Shown: positions 1 to 9,469 of the stretch, piece by piece
How positions within the stretch are numbered: position 1 is the first letter of the stretch
Layout: each line of letters opens with the position of its first letter
Assembly: GCA_914767715.1 (NCBI GenBank)
Contig: OU612069.1
Location: 7,316,001 to 7,380,000 of the forward strand
DNA from: Membranipora membranacea
Taxonomy: Eukaryota > Bryozoa > Gymnolaemata > Cheilostomatida > Membraniporidae
DNA: 64,000 nt
Reading direction: 5' to 3'
Notes under the pieces: generated by a model
The model's database searches: none
The model's input: only the letters and a program-made list of their open reading frames with translations
Told to the model about the DNA's origin: nothing
Program-made: the position numbers and the translations under genes

Positions 1-761
1 TGAAGTAGTGCCAACACCTACTAGGGAACTACCATCCAAGAGTGCGAGAGAATAATGCCAAAATTGCCTCCTGTACACCATATAACTGAGTTGGCTGAGA
101 ATGATATAGTATAACGTCAAGAGCTCCTTTGTAGACAGGTAATGAATATATACCAGGCTTACAATAGTTGATTTACCTTTGCCTCCCTCAGCTCACATAC
201 CATAACGTTCAGAGCTAATTCCATTCTCAGAGCATCTTTGGCTAACAAATAGAAATAGCTGAAAGCCTTTCACTCTCAATAATCACAATGAGTGTAGTTT
301 ATACTATGCCAATAATCAGTACTCATACTACTTGCTGTGACACCAAATTTGAGCTTCTTTAGCATCAGTCAGCATATTTTCAGTAGTCAGTGGTTCTGTG
401 GAAAATATGGCCACTTCACATATCACTTCTATCCACTTAGGCGTGTAAGACAATTGATACAAAGTACTTCCTCGCTCAACTGGTGAGCGCTGTTGTACAT
501 TTTTATTAGTAGCAGAGTTTTCTGATAATTCTGCTAGCATAGTTTAGCTGATGTATTCTATTCATGCAGTTGCTGCCAATATCAACAGATTGCACAAAAT
601 ACACTGTAGGGTAGGGTACAACACAGAAGAGTTGAACATAAGGATTTTGTTGGGTCATCGTACTCATTACAAAGAGTTTTCTGTGCTTACAAAAATTGTG
701 AGTAGACAATTCGATTGGAATGCTTTCGATATCCACCATGATGAAACGAAAAGAAAAGATT

Positions 762-840
762 CACCCCGGCCGGGATTTGAACCTGGGCTTCCCGCGTTAC
801 AGACTTTGATGCTACCTTGCACAGTAATATCTGTTCATTA
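762..840 (-). repeat. tRNA-derived SINE head, degraded
   Basis: On the minus strand the segment GGTTCAAATCC is a good RNA polymerase III B box, preceded by GTAGCATCAAAG. The same AGCATCAAAG block followed by a B box occurs at 36,700-36,785, so both look like copies of one tRNA-derived SINE. The acceptor stem and A box are too decayed here for a functional tRNA. Confidence 0.5.
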
Positions 841-1819
841 CAGCAGCTCTTGCCTGGACATCGAAATACAAACTCATTGAATACAATGTCAATCCAATTA
901 TATAATATTGACTAGAACTGTAAAGGCTTGTACTACATATATACAATAGCAATAATGAATGTAATTTATTAAGCAGGCAGGGTTAATTACACAATAATGG
1001 TTGCTGGTTGGGTAATGATATATGGGTCAGTTTCGAACAATTCTAGCATTGTACAGAATTGTCCAACAATTCTTGGGTATGAAACGCAGTGTGATAACTC
1101 CGCAACAACAGGCTCATCTTGATACAGTAACCTTTATGATGTGTATCATATGTTATGATGTACTTGATGTAGTATGTTATGAGCTTGCATTGTTTGTGGA
1201 TGAATTTAATCAGGAGCCGTGTGTAGTGTTAGTAAATACGCTTAAGTTTATATTGTTTACTTACAGTCAGAGCTAGAGTAAAGTTTACCCTAACATACTC
1301 TGCCTCCTCCTGCTGCTCCTCATCTTCTTCTCTTAGCTATCGGCTCACTACAGAGACTACTGCTATCATTGTAACTACCACCTGTCACAGGGTGTAGAGA
1401 TACTCATAACTCTACAGATCTGGAGACTCAGCAAACACGGTGTATGGACTTAATAACTGACCTAGCTGAGATGTCATATCAAACCCAAGCAACATTAGAA
1501 AACTCTGACTTCAATATGTAGAAATCAGATAGAACCAAGGGGGACTGGGACATTTGATGAATCTCATCAATTCGGGTTGGTTATATTTACATCATAGCCA
1601 CTTAGTTAATTCAAATGTGCTTGAGCTCCCAACTTAAAACCTGACCGACCCGCGTAATTTACTCAAGTAGGCCTTCTTACATGTACGTCGCTATACTGCT
1701 GATAGACTTGCATCTCAGAGATAGATAGACAAGTTGTGTGGGGGGGGGTACCCGCCCTTGGGGGAGATAATTAACTTAACTCTAAACCTAAACTGAAAAC
1801 CTGACCCATCTTGCTGTTA

Positions 1820-2040
1820 AGTGAGAAACAGAAGATTGGGCTGCCCCTAAAGAGGGACGCAAGGTGCCCTAAAACCTCATACTGAGAATGTGTTACATCC
1901 TAGAAAACTAGAATGCATCCTAGATGTGAGGCTATAAAAGTCCTCCTGAACTGGGTATGCAGCAAGCTGCCAAAACTGAGACTGGCATAAAACGGCCATT
2001 GGTAGAGACACTTGATCTCAGCTATACACCATTGACAAAT
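1820..2040 (+). repeat. Dispersed repeat B, copy 1
   Basis: About 220 bp closely similar, in the same orientation, to 60,735-60,960. Both contain AACAGAAGATTGGGCTGCCC and GAAAACTAGAATGCATCCTA. A shorter relative lies at 24,128-24,220. Since the copies are direct rather than inverted, this is an interspersed element and not part of the inverted duplication. Confidence 0.75.
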
Positions 2041-2361
2041 GTCAGCATCCAGCGACAAATTGTAAATAATTCATTATCACGGTCTTCTTAGTGCAGTGTG
2101 TTTGGTGTGGATAGACTCCTACAACAGTGTGGTTGTCACTCACTCTGAGCGGGATATGATGAACTTAACTCAACTCAACCTAAACCATCCAACAATAGTT
2201 TTAATTATGTATCCGCCGGCATCGAAAAAAAATTATCAACTTCAAAAATCAAAATGCAAATTAACCTTCTTTGTTGCGCTGTCGTTTAGTACAGTAAGCT
2301 TCATGTATCAGTGATGTCGTGACTCGCCATCAGCGGGAGATAGAGAACAGGCCATTGGTAC

Positions 2362-2576
2362 TCAGTAATCTGGAGCTGAGTATTCATAAATCTGTGAGCT
2401 GCTGACGACCTCCGCCAAGTCATCATAAACCGCTGCCGACGACATTTCATACTCTCTGGCTTCTGAAAAAATTTGAACAGCAAAATGGGAGCACTTTTCA
2501 TTCTGCACATCTGCAGCTCTGAGCTGATCTCTGCAAAATTGCGTCTCGGAATTCCAAAGCCCACTTGATTGGCCAC
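2362..2576 (-). CDS. Candidate terminal exon of the left-arm gene
   Basis: After an acceptor (GCAG at 2,577-2,580) the minus strand stays open for 71 codons to a TGA at 2,362-2,364, and the phase (two bases completing a codon) fits the preceding exon type, which ends in phase 1. The peptide is acidic and Ser/Tyr-rich (for example EYEMSSAAVYDDLAE), like other exons of this gene. Caution: part of its 5' half (CGGAATTCCGAG-like block) recurs near 53,270-53,345, so it may overlap a repeat. The equivalent right-arm exon would lie just beyond the window. Confidence 0.35.
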
Positions 2577-3069
2577 CTGCTATGGTGGTTACCCTTTCCA
2601 AAGCATGCGGAAATGGCAGCATGAGTCATCTTTTATGTAAATGTTAGCTTATGTTGATAATCAGTTCATACATAAATTATTTGAAGCATTTTATATACAC
2701 ACTACAGTTTTATGCCCAGAAGGCAGATAAACTCGACTGGTCTGCGGACTTTTGCATATGTTTAATGAGTTTCAGCTTTGATTAGCATGAATTTTATAGA
2801 CTACATTGAAAACAATTATAACTTGCTGATATTTAACCTTGTTGCCATATAACGACCTAAAAAAAACAGTTCAGTTAGTTTGAAGTGAAGTGAATGTTAG
2901 CAAGCAAAAATTGCTAGTCTGGGAGTCTATGTAAAATATTGAAGTTTGTAAATGTATGCTAGCCATCCATAAATTATGCTGTTTCAAGACTATGGATGAT
3001 GGTGGATTTTTTTCCTCTCATAATACTTCACTTCTTCAGGGTAGTTTCATATCAGCGTTGATAATTTAC

Positions 3070-3261
3070 CTTGAGCTTGATCTAGTATGACCTGCATATA
3101 TCTAATCTCTTCTAATATAGCAGTTCCTGTCTCTGTAGTCATGTAGTCTTCTTCTTCTCTCTCCATATCTTCTATACTGTGAGCTGCTGCCTCAGCTGCC
3201 GATAGGGGTCAGCGAGGTCAACGGGTTCGGCGAGGTCAGCGGAGTCATATTTCCTCGGTGT
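3070..3261 (-). pseudogene. Decayed exon, paralogue of 63,263-63,434
   Basis: On the minus strand it aligns along its length with the right-arm exon encoding TPRKSDLADLADPDRQL. The acceptor reads GTACAT instead of GTACAG. A 1-bp deletion after the GlnGln pair (CAGCAG) shifts the frame and gives a TAG within four codons. An extra in-frame DLA-type repeat is also present. The donor (AAG|GTAAAT) is intact. Confidence 0.75.
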
Positions 3262-4620
3262 ATGTACAAATATCAAATTAATCGACAGCGTTAATGCTAC
3301 TCTATTCTGTTTTATTTTCAATTTTTTTTCTGGCACTGAGTGCAAAACATTTCTAATGAGATGAATTTGGTTGGCAATAAAAGTATTTATATATTCATAT
3401 ATGATAGGAAGTAAAGATACATTCAGATTTCATTTTTACGTTACAATATTCTCACTCTAACATTTTTGCCATTTTTTACTTTTCACCTTTTTTTCCGCAC
3501 TTATTGAAAAACACTTCACTTTTGGGATGATATAGTGTGCCAATAAAAGAGTTTACAAAAAGAACAACAGCAGCAAAGCAGCATGTATTTACTGATTTTT
3601 TAATCTGATTGCGTATGTGTCTGTCTCTGTGACCCTGTTGATGTGTGTCAGCCCGGTCAGATTAACTTTGTGTCCAGCTACAATACAGTAGGTAAGCTAA
3701 ACGAGACTGAAATGAGATGTTTAAATATCGATATGACAAAGAACTATAGGGCTACACGGTGTGTAGAATAGCTCAAGGACAATTTTCTAAGCTATCTTTA
3801 TCGATACCATCGACAACCATAACTTTCATTAGACTGAAATAAGATTACGTTGTGACAAGTCATGTGACCTGGAGGGAGCCATCAAAACAGGTGAATAGAC
3901 AAAATCTGGAGAAACAATTTTTGTCCGGCAATATCCCAGTAAGTTGTGCGCATCCATACTCGAAACTTTACAATATGTAAAATGAGACATTAATGGATAT
4001 AATATGAAAGGAAGAAGGTGGTTGACAACTTTGCCATGCCAATTTATTGATTATCTTCACTGATCAATTACGATCATCATAGTCTGGACTAAATATAACA
4101 CAGAACGATGACACAACAAATTAGCAAACAGAGGGATTTGAAGATACATTTGGTTACAAACTGAGAGATGTTGTGTTCTCATATGGTACTCACTAGAAGG
4201 TTTTGTCTCTCGGTTTCCAACTCAAAATCAAAAGTAACATTAAGATTTTGAAAGGCCAAAAGGGAGATTAGGCCTAGAATTTAGACATTTAATCCAGCAT
4301 TCCACTTACTAAAGAAACTTACCACATACTACTATGCCTTACAGACCTATCAACATGAGGGGCTGTCGGGCGGTGAGAAAGTCTGGGGGCTCAGACTAGG
4401 TACCAGCTTACACCAAAAATCACAAGAATGAAGCCAATAGGGTGCAGGCGGTGAGCAGTTGCTCTCCGCTAAATATGCAATGCTTCAGATCTGTGTTTTT
4501 CCATTCAACTCCGTAAAATCAAATCAACAAGTAGCATTCCCAGTGGTGCGCTACTAAAAAATTTTCTCATTTGTCACGGAAGGGGCCGAGAATAGCAATA
4601 AAATCTTTTTTTATTATCAA

Positions 4621-4914
4621 TATTATTAATATTGATATTATTAGGTAACTTCGGCCCTTGGATATCTATATTAAATAATCATTAATTATAATCATTTTCA
4701 TGGGGAAATCCAGCTGAATAGATTTTTTGATTAGGTATAAGGTTTTTCAATGATATTGACATGAAACTTAGTTTTATCTCCTCATTGGTAATAGGGAGAC
4801 AACTTGAATTCAAGTTAAATTCAGTTGGATTTCCCCATGAAAATGATTATGATTAATGATTATTTAATATAGATACCAAGGGCGCGAATTCACCTATTAT
4901 CATCAATAATATTA
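4621..4914. mobile_element. MITE with ~95-bp terminal inverted repeats
   Basis: The left arm (4,621-4,720) and right arm (4,821-4,914) are near-perfect reverse complements, sharing AATCATTTTCATGGGGAAAT and the AT-rich ATATTAAATAATCATTAAT-type block. It sits about 47 bp downstream (in gene sense) of the donor of exon 4,961-5,093. It is absent from the matching right-arm intron, so it inserted after the duplication or was lost there. I see no clear target duplication. Confidence 0.8.
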
Positions 4915-4960
4915 CCATCATTATATAAAGGTGATATCAGGGGCGCATAGCTCCACTCAC

Positions 4961-5093
4961 CACACACGAGGGGTATTACTATGCCTTACAGACATATCGA
5001 TAGGAGATGAATGCTCGCTGGGACGATGAAGTATAAACGGACTGTTACAGGAATAGGTTTGTCTCCTCTGTCTAATCATCGCCCCTCCTAATC
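4961..5093 (-). CDS. Left-arm gene exon (GLGG exon)
   Basis: Acceptor TATAG at the 5,094 side, donor GTGAGT after 4,961, 43 full codons, phases 1 in and 2 out. It encodes QRRQTYSCNSPFILHR followed by a SerPro-rich tail, nearly the same as the right-arm exon 61,149-61,293. The left copy lacks 12 nt (four codons) near its start, an in-frame loss. Confidence 0.7.
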
Positions 5094-5285
5094 CTATCAG
5101 TGTACGATAGAGAGATAAATGTATGTAAGTATTGTCATATAGAGCTTATTCATTGTATGCATTTATAATGTACTTATATTATTAAAAACTTCAAATTTAG
5201 CCTATCAAAAGCAGATGATGGTTTACATTACAAACTGAAACAGATGATAAAAATGATGATACATATGATGCTACAATTATACATT

Positions 5286-5620
5286 ATGGATGGTGTGATG
5301 GTCAGGATTTGAGCTAGACAATCTGAGGGTTGCTGGTTCGAATCCCTGTCACTAATTCAAAGTGCCAGCAATTACACTGTATTTCGCGACTCATTTTTTC
5401 TTTTAATAATGCTGTCAGTGATAGTAATAAAATCCATCCATCCACTTATGCTGCTAATGGAGGTGAGCTCCCCTGACAAGAGCCTAGCTTGCACCCTCCT
5501 ACCATGCTCAGAGGTTCTCTAAGTTAAATTGTGTGTGTATATGTTTCTATTTAATGTGCTTCATGTCCTGTAAAGGCAGCTGGAGAGCTGCTAATAAAAA
5601 GTGAAATGTATTTTTGATTT
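5286..5620 (+). mobile_element. tRNA-derived SINE
   Basis: The head resembles a tRNA with an A-box-like TGGTGTGATGGTCA and a perfect B box GGTTCGAATCC near 5,335. It is followed by a body ending in TCCTGTAAAGGCAG and an A-rich AATAAAAAGTG tail. This layout is typical of tRNA SINEs in aquatic animals. It lies in a left-arm intron and is not seen at the matching place in the right arm, so it is probably younger than the duplication. Confidence 0.65.
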
Positions 5621-5742
5621 ACCCTTTGCATTCTATGCCCAGTTAGAATTTCAAAGAGCTTAAATTTTATACACTACCAATTTTCATTGTATTATGTTCA
5701 CTTTGTAACCCCTGGCAATTTGTCAAACACCGATTTACTCAC

Positions 5743-5832
5743 CGAATTGAGAATAATGAGCCGGTGCTTTGTGTGCAGGAGCGTCATCCTCGTATACTGC
5801 GGGAAAATGACTCGTCGTGTCATCTTGATCGC
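5743..5832 (-). CDS. Left-arm gene exon (GDQDD exon)
   Basis: AG acceptor at 5,833-5,834, donor GTGAGT after 5,743, 90 nt, phase 1 to phase 1. It starts with the same GDQDD and ends with the same SQFG as the right-arm exon 60,563-60,652. The middle has diverged heavily at equal length, in contrast with the almost identical exon next to it. Confidence 0.7.
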
Positions 5833-5849
5833 CTATTTAAAGTATAGCG

Positions 5850-6006
5850 CAGCTTAATTGAAGCCTCTGTTGGGGACCACAAAAAATGGTCCTAATTATG
5901 CAGAGTCTGAATTAAGTGACATTAGAATCCATTGAGATCTTGCTAAAGGTACCAATTTTCCTTGTCTGAATAAACAGGAGTTCTGAATTTAAACCAGCTC
6001 ACACTG
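5850..6006. mobile_element. pogo-like MITE, 16 bp from an acceptor
   Basis: Ends CAGCTTAATTGAAGCC and (reverse complement) CAGTGTGAGCTGG. The interior carries CTGAATTAAGTGACATTAGA and TCCTTGTCTGAATAA-type blocks shared with copies at 21,540-21,713 and 27,182-27,312. CAG ends and Tc1/mariner-pogo style motifs suggest a pogo-type family. One end lies 16 bp upstream of the acceptor dinucleotide of exon 5,743-5,832. Confidence 0.65.
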
Positions 6007-6411
6007 TATATTACAATAATAAATGTGAGTAAAAGAAATTCTGGTAGGCGAGGGGGGATGGCATATGATCAGATTCAGCAAGGTTATCTCCTTTTATCTT
6101 TACTCAATTGGTCTTATTTCCGAGCAAAATACTCAAATAATAATATAAATAAAATGAATATAGCAAAAATACAAAATAGATTTATTATACTGGTTCTATC
6201 AAGCAGTGGTGATTTGGGTATGATACCTCTAGAAAGTCTCCAAAAACAATGAAAAACCCAACCTATCGGAAGTTGTCAAAGAGTGATATTACTATTTCAA
6301 ATCGCACACATCAAAACTGAACAGACTGCAGTACAATCGTGTCTGCACCTAGAAATAACAATTCCCTGGCTTCTGATAACCTGATTCTCTGTTAATTAGA
6401 TTATACTTTAC

Positions 6412-6627
6412 CCGCATCAGTAGTCGGCTCAGAGTGATGAGCGTAGGCGGAGGTACTCTGCATGTCTTCATTAGATGAGTGATATACTGAGTTGTCCCCC
6501 TCCTGCCCCTCCTCTTCATCTGTAGTATTCTCGTAGTCAGTCTCCTCATTATATACCTGCACAGTATGACTGTCTGCTAAGTTATCTACCCCTGATACTC
6601 TACTGTAAGATCTACGGCTCAATGTAC
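6412..6627 (-). CDS. Left-arm gene exon (GTLSRR exon)
   Basis: Acceptor CTGCAG and donor GTAAAG, 216 nt, phase 1 to 1. It encodes LSRRSYSRVSGVDNLADSHT followed by an acidic stretch (DYENTTDEEEGQEGDN) and a His/Ser-rich tail. It differs from the right-arm exon 59,616-59,828 by one extra Gln codon, one Ala/Ser change and a few silent changes. The stretch is predicted disordered and acidic; no catalytic motif is visible. Confidence 0.8.
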
Positions 6628-6880
6628 CTGCAGCGCAGAATAATACTCAGGCTGTATTATTATGTACCTCATTATTTTATATTATAGTAATATATATCAT
6701 CAAAAATCCTCAAAAAATGGGACCCTAATCCTCTGTTTATTAGTTACCAACTGTAGCTCTGCAGACAATATCAATGAAGGATTAACATCTCTCTGACATT
6801 GAGCAGACAACTTGGTATTTTTAGATGATTTTAAGTCGTTTTTAAACGCTATATATGGTATGTTATATTTTATATATTAC

Positions 6881-6938
6881 CTGTAGTCGTCGTGGTATGA
6901 GTCCGCCTGTCGATATCATCATCACCTTCATAGTAATT
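6881..6938 (-). CDS. Left-arm gene exon (NYYEGDDD exon)
   Basis: A 58-nt exon bounded by TTAG and GTAATA, phase 0 in and 1 out, encoding NYYEGDDDIDRRTHTTTT. The right-arm counterpart (59,164-59,221) has one more Asp codon and one fewer Thr codon, so the length is kept by two compensating in-frame indels. Confidence 0.7.
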
Positions 6939-7074
6939 CTAACAATATCATGAGAATTTACAATGGGAAAATAACCATGGAGGGTTGTTAATTGCTCATG
7001 AACAGAAAAACAAACAAGGCGCCAGGCTGAGGTTGGCCCGATCTATGTGTAAGCAATATTAAGTTCCGTGACGC

Positions 7075-7272
7075 ACTTTTCACATGAAATACTACAGCAT
7101 CTACATCTCTGATTGATAGAGAGTGAATAATTTATCTTAGCTTGAGAACCATCAGATGGAATTTGGTGTGAAGGAAGGAGGTCAACTTCATTAGTAAGGG
7201 GCGGGCATATGTAAGGTACTCGTACTAAGAATTGACTTCAACAATCAGAGAGACACATGGTATTAGTTAAGT
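7075..7272 (+). mobile_element. MULE-like MITE, degenerate copy
   Basis: Diverged copy of the family at 20,343-20,557. It contains ACATCTCTGATTGATAGAG near its left side, AATTTGGTGTGAAGG centrally and AATTGACTTCAACAATCAGAG near its right side. Ends are poorly conserved and no target duplication is visible. Confidence 0.5.
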
Positions 7273-7367
7273 ATTGATACCTCGAGGACTAGCGGTGATT
7301 TACAGCTGTATATGGCAGGTCTGTAAGGACGAGGAGATGGTTTGTGATGAGAGTTGGGATCTCATGT

Positions 7368-7473
7368 TCCATAGGGAACACACTGAGGGGTCACATCGTT
7401 ATATATAGTCGAAGCGTTGGCGATGTCTGCTGTCGGAGAGTACGCCACGCTTTGAGAGTGAGCTTTATCGCAG
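7368..7473 (-). pseudogene. Possible decayed exon paralogous to 58,531-58,628
   Basis: The minus strand encodes AHSQSVAYSPTADIANAST after a GTAG acceptor-like site. It matches the right-arm candidate exon closely, but a TGA follows shortly after CVPYGT, and the donor GT seen on the right is absent. A 1-nt indel separates the arms just beyond. Confidence 0.4.
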
Positions 7474-8305
7474 CTACTACAATAATCGATATGAATTCAT
7501 GGATTAGTGGTGAAATACACAGTATGGCTATTTGTCGGAAAATACATCAGTATATAACTTTGAGCAAGAAATTAGATCTAGATAAAATTCTTGCCGCTTT
7601 AACATTACACATTGACTGATGTCCCAATAACAACCTTTGAAATCTCAGATGAGGTACTTGCAATTATGATTGCAAAGGGTTGGCTGTAGCATTACAGAAC
7701 CAATCAAATATGAGAAATGCTTCAAGCAATCATAGATAAATTGCCATATGCTTGTTCACGGTCAGATATGTTTCCCTAATCCATTAATATATCTAACTAA
7801 TATTATTATATTACATTATATTATATTATATATTATATTGTCTTTATAAAACTGCTTGTCTCAGCAGTCAGCATCAGCAGCAACAAAAAGCTATCATATT
7901 ATGTCACAATAAACAGCTTGTATTTTTTCTGGAACAAGAGTTTGTTTAGGAAGTTGAATAAAGCTGTATTATCTTAGATAGGCTTATATATTTTTTTTAT
8001 TGCCGATCTGCAATCATCTGTTTGAACATTTTTCATGCAGTGACAGAACAAATAACTTAAAATATGAGGAAAGGCAGAAAACAAAGAAAAACTTGCAGTG
8101 GTTGTGCATGATTATACAGCTACGGGTCTAGAGTGACGGAAACAATGGTGAAATTGCCAACTTATCAATGAATGTTGTCCGAGGATCGCTTCACTTATAT
8201 ATATATATAAATTATTATTTGCAGCTACCATCATTGAAAGATGTTCTCCCTGATGTGCAAAAAAGATCAAAATCAAAAAAGAAACATCTAAAATATAATA
8301 AAGTC

Positions 8306-8333
8306 AATACAATACAATACAATACAATACAAT
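8306..8333 (+). repeat. (AATAC)n microsatellite
   Basis: Five tandem AATAC units, with no surrounding gene. Confidence 0.85.
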
Positions 8334-8391
8334 GCAGGGAGACAATTATAACACATAGGGAATACTATTCAAAGCCGCTACAATCACAAAC

Positions 8392-8598
8392 CTTGATATT
8401 CCGATTCCTGCTGCTCATCAGTATATCCGGTTTGATGTGTTATGATGGTCTGTACTGATTCATTGAACTCTTCGTTAGATGAGTGGTATACAGACTCATC
8501 ATGTGAGTAGTCGATGTGCTCGGCAGCAGACGCCATACCTGTACTATCAGATTAGTTATCTACTCCAGAAACATGGCTATATGCCATAGATCTCAGCC
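8392..8598 (-). pseudogene. Extra, decayed duplicate of the GTLSRR exon
   Basis: After an AACAG acceptor the minus strand reads GLRSMAYSHVSGVDN, then TAA (8,552-8,554), then continues open with SDSTGMASAAEHIDYSHDES and VYHSSNEE to a GTTTGT donor. SHVSGVDN and VYHSSNE match the exon at 6,412-6,627, and the phase at both ends (1 and 1) is the same. This is an additional tandem copy of that exon found only in the left arm, now with a nonsense codon. Confidence 0.6.
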
Positions 8599-8639
8599 CT
8601 GTTATATCTAATAATAACCTGGCTGTCCACACTTCTTTC

Positions 8640-8800
8640 ATATCGACTCTGTGATACGAGTCTCTCTGCACCATAGCTACAGTGCCACAAACTGCCCCAA
8701 ATGACCTATTTACATTTCGCCCATAAAAAGCTATTTTTTTCCCAGCACGGGTGGAATGACCTTTTAGTTTGAGAACTCAAGCACAATCGATTTAGCTCAG
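8640..8800 (-). repeat. Dispersed repeat A
   Basis: On the minus strand, TGTGCTTGAGTTCTCAAACT ... GTGCAGAGAGACTCGTATCA matches 23,475-23,625 and, less completely, 12,735-12,895 and 19,650-19,760. About 150-170 bp, SINE-sized, but I see no tRNA head. Confidence 0.65.
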
Positions 8801-9203
8801 TCGCAAAGGTAACCACCCTGAACTGATTGATGCACATGCATGCGCAAAGTGTATGGGGATGCACAACTCCAAATGATAATGACATTTTGCTGAAAGGGTG
8901 TTTGAATGGTGGGTAAACGTCGTCAGTTCCTGCCATAGTACAATGATTGTTAGTGTTAGAAGCTTATCTCCAATTTGCATCACATTAGGAGAAAACAGAA
9001 AATTGAGCTTTTGGAACATGTCACAATTGCAGTTTGGCTAGACAAGCACAAAAAATAACTCTCACTCATTCCAAGGTTTAAATGTCAGCTCTCTATCAAC
9101 TACCATCTCTCCTCTATACTACCCATCTATACTATCATGAGAGGGTCAAGAAAGCCAGTGTTTAGCCTTGTGATCTAAGGCTGGAAACGGTTTGCCACCC
9201 CCT
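8706..9203. repeat. Inner end of the left arm of the inverted duplication
   Basis: Reverse complement of about 57,795-58,230. Shared blocks include CTATCATGAGAGGGTCAAG, AGTGTTAGAAGCTTATCTCC-type and CGTCAGTTCCTGCCATAGTA-type sequence. Homology stops at about 9,203 here and about 57,795 on the right, which gives the inner duplication breakpoints. Confidence 0.75.
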
Positions 9204-9205
9204 CA

Positions 9206-9460
9206 GTTGCTGTAGAGTTATCTTCTCATTTTCGTACAATTTTGTTCTCATTATGAACTAGAAGTTATCCCATTTTGCCAAATTTTTCATATCCCGTCCT
9301 TGTGTCCGGCTAAACATAGAGAATTCTTTACAGAAGAAGAATCTAGGATCAAAAATTGAACGTCTCCAAACATTAGAAATTTTATCAGCATACAAGTTCT
9401 TTCTGTATACAGGTATTATTTCAAACTCCAAGCACCAAGCAGAACAATCAATTGTGTTAA
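9206..9460 (+). repeat. Dispersed repeat C, copy 1
   Basis: Direct copy at 45,019-45,288. Both start GTTGCTGTAGAGTTATCTTC and end near AGCAGAACAATCAATTGTGT. It sits exactly between the duplication breakpoint and the minisatellite. Confidence 0.8.
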
Positions 9461-9469
9461 TGTTATGCT

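Larger units (their letters stand above)
1..2360. other. Left flank, no gene recognised
   Basis: No confident gene. A minus-strand open stretch at 328-540 (70 codons) and a plus-strand one at 1,022-1,276 (84 codons) match nothing I recognise. The former could be a further exon of the left-arm gene, but no splice evidence fixes it. The stretch also holds a SINE relic near 0.8 kb and a dispersed repeat at 1.82-2.04 kb. The 1,560-1,660 segment shares the motif AATGTGCTTGAG with a repeat family described below. Confidence 0.4.
2362..6938 (-). pseudogene. Left-arm copy of unrecognised acidic Ser/Thr-rich gene, partly decayed
   Basis: Minus-strand paralogue of the gene at 59-63.4 kb. Exons at 6,881-6,938, 6,412-6,627, 5,743-5,832 and 4,961-5,093 keep GT/AG sites, compatible phases and open frames. 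Two exons present in the right copy (82 and 99 codons) have no recognisable counterpart between 4,961 and 3,261. The next exon (3,070-3,261) has an AT where the acceptor AG should be, and a 1-bp frameshift followed by a stop. Splicing exon 4,961-5,093 (phase 2) straight to it would break the frame. I read this as a gene copy whose 3' half is dead; its 5' exons could still be expressed. The protein family is not recognised. Confidence 0.7.

Noticed and set aside
5286-5360. Functional tRNA gene
   Set aside because: A B box is present, but the acceptor stem does not pair and a SINE body and tail follow.
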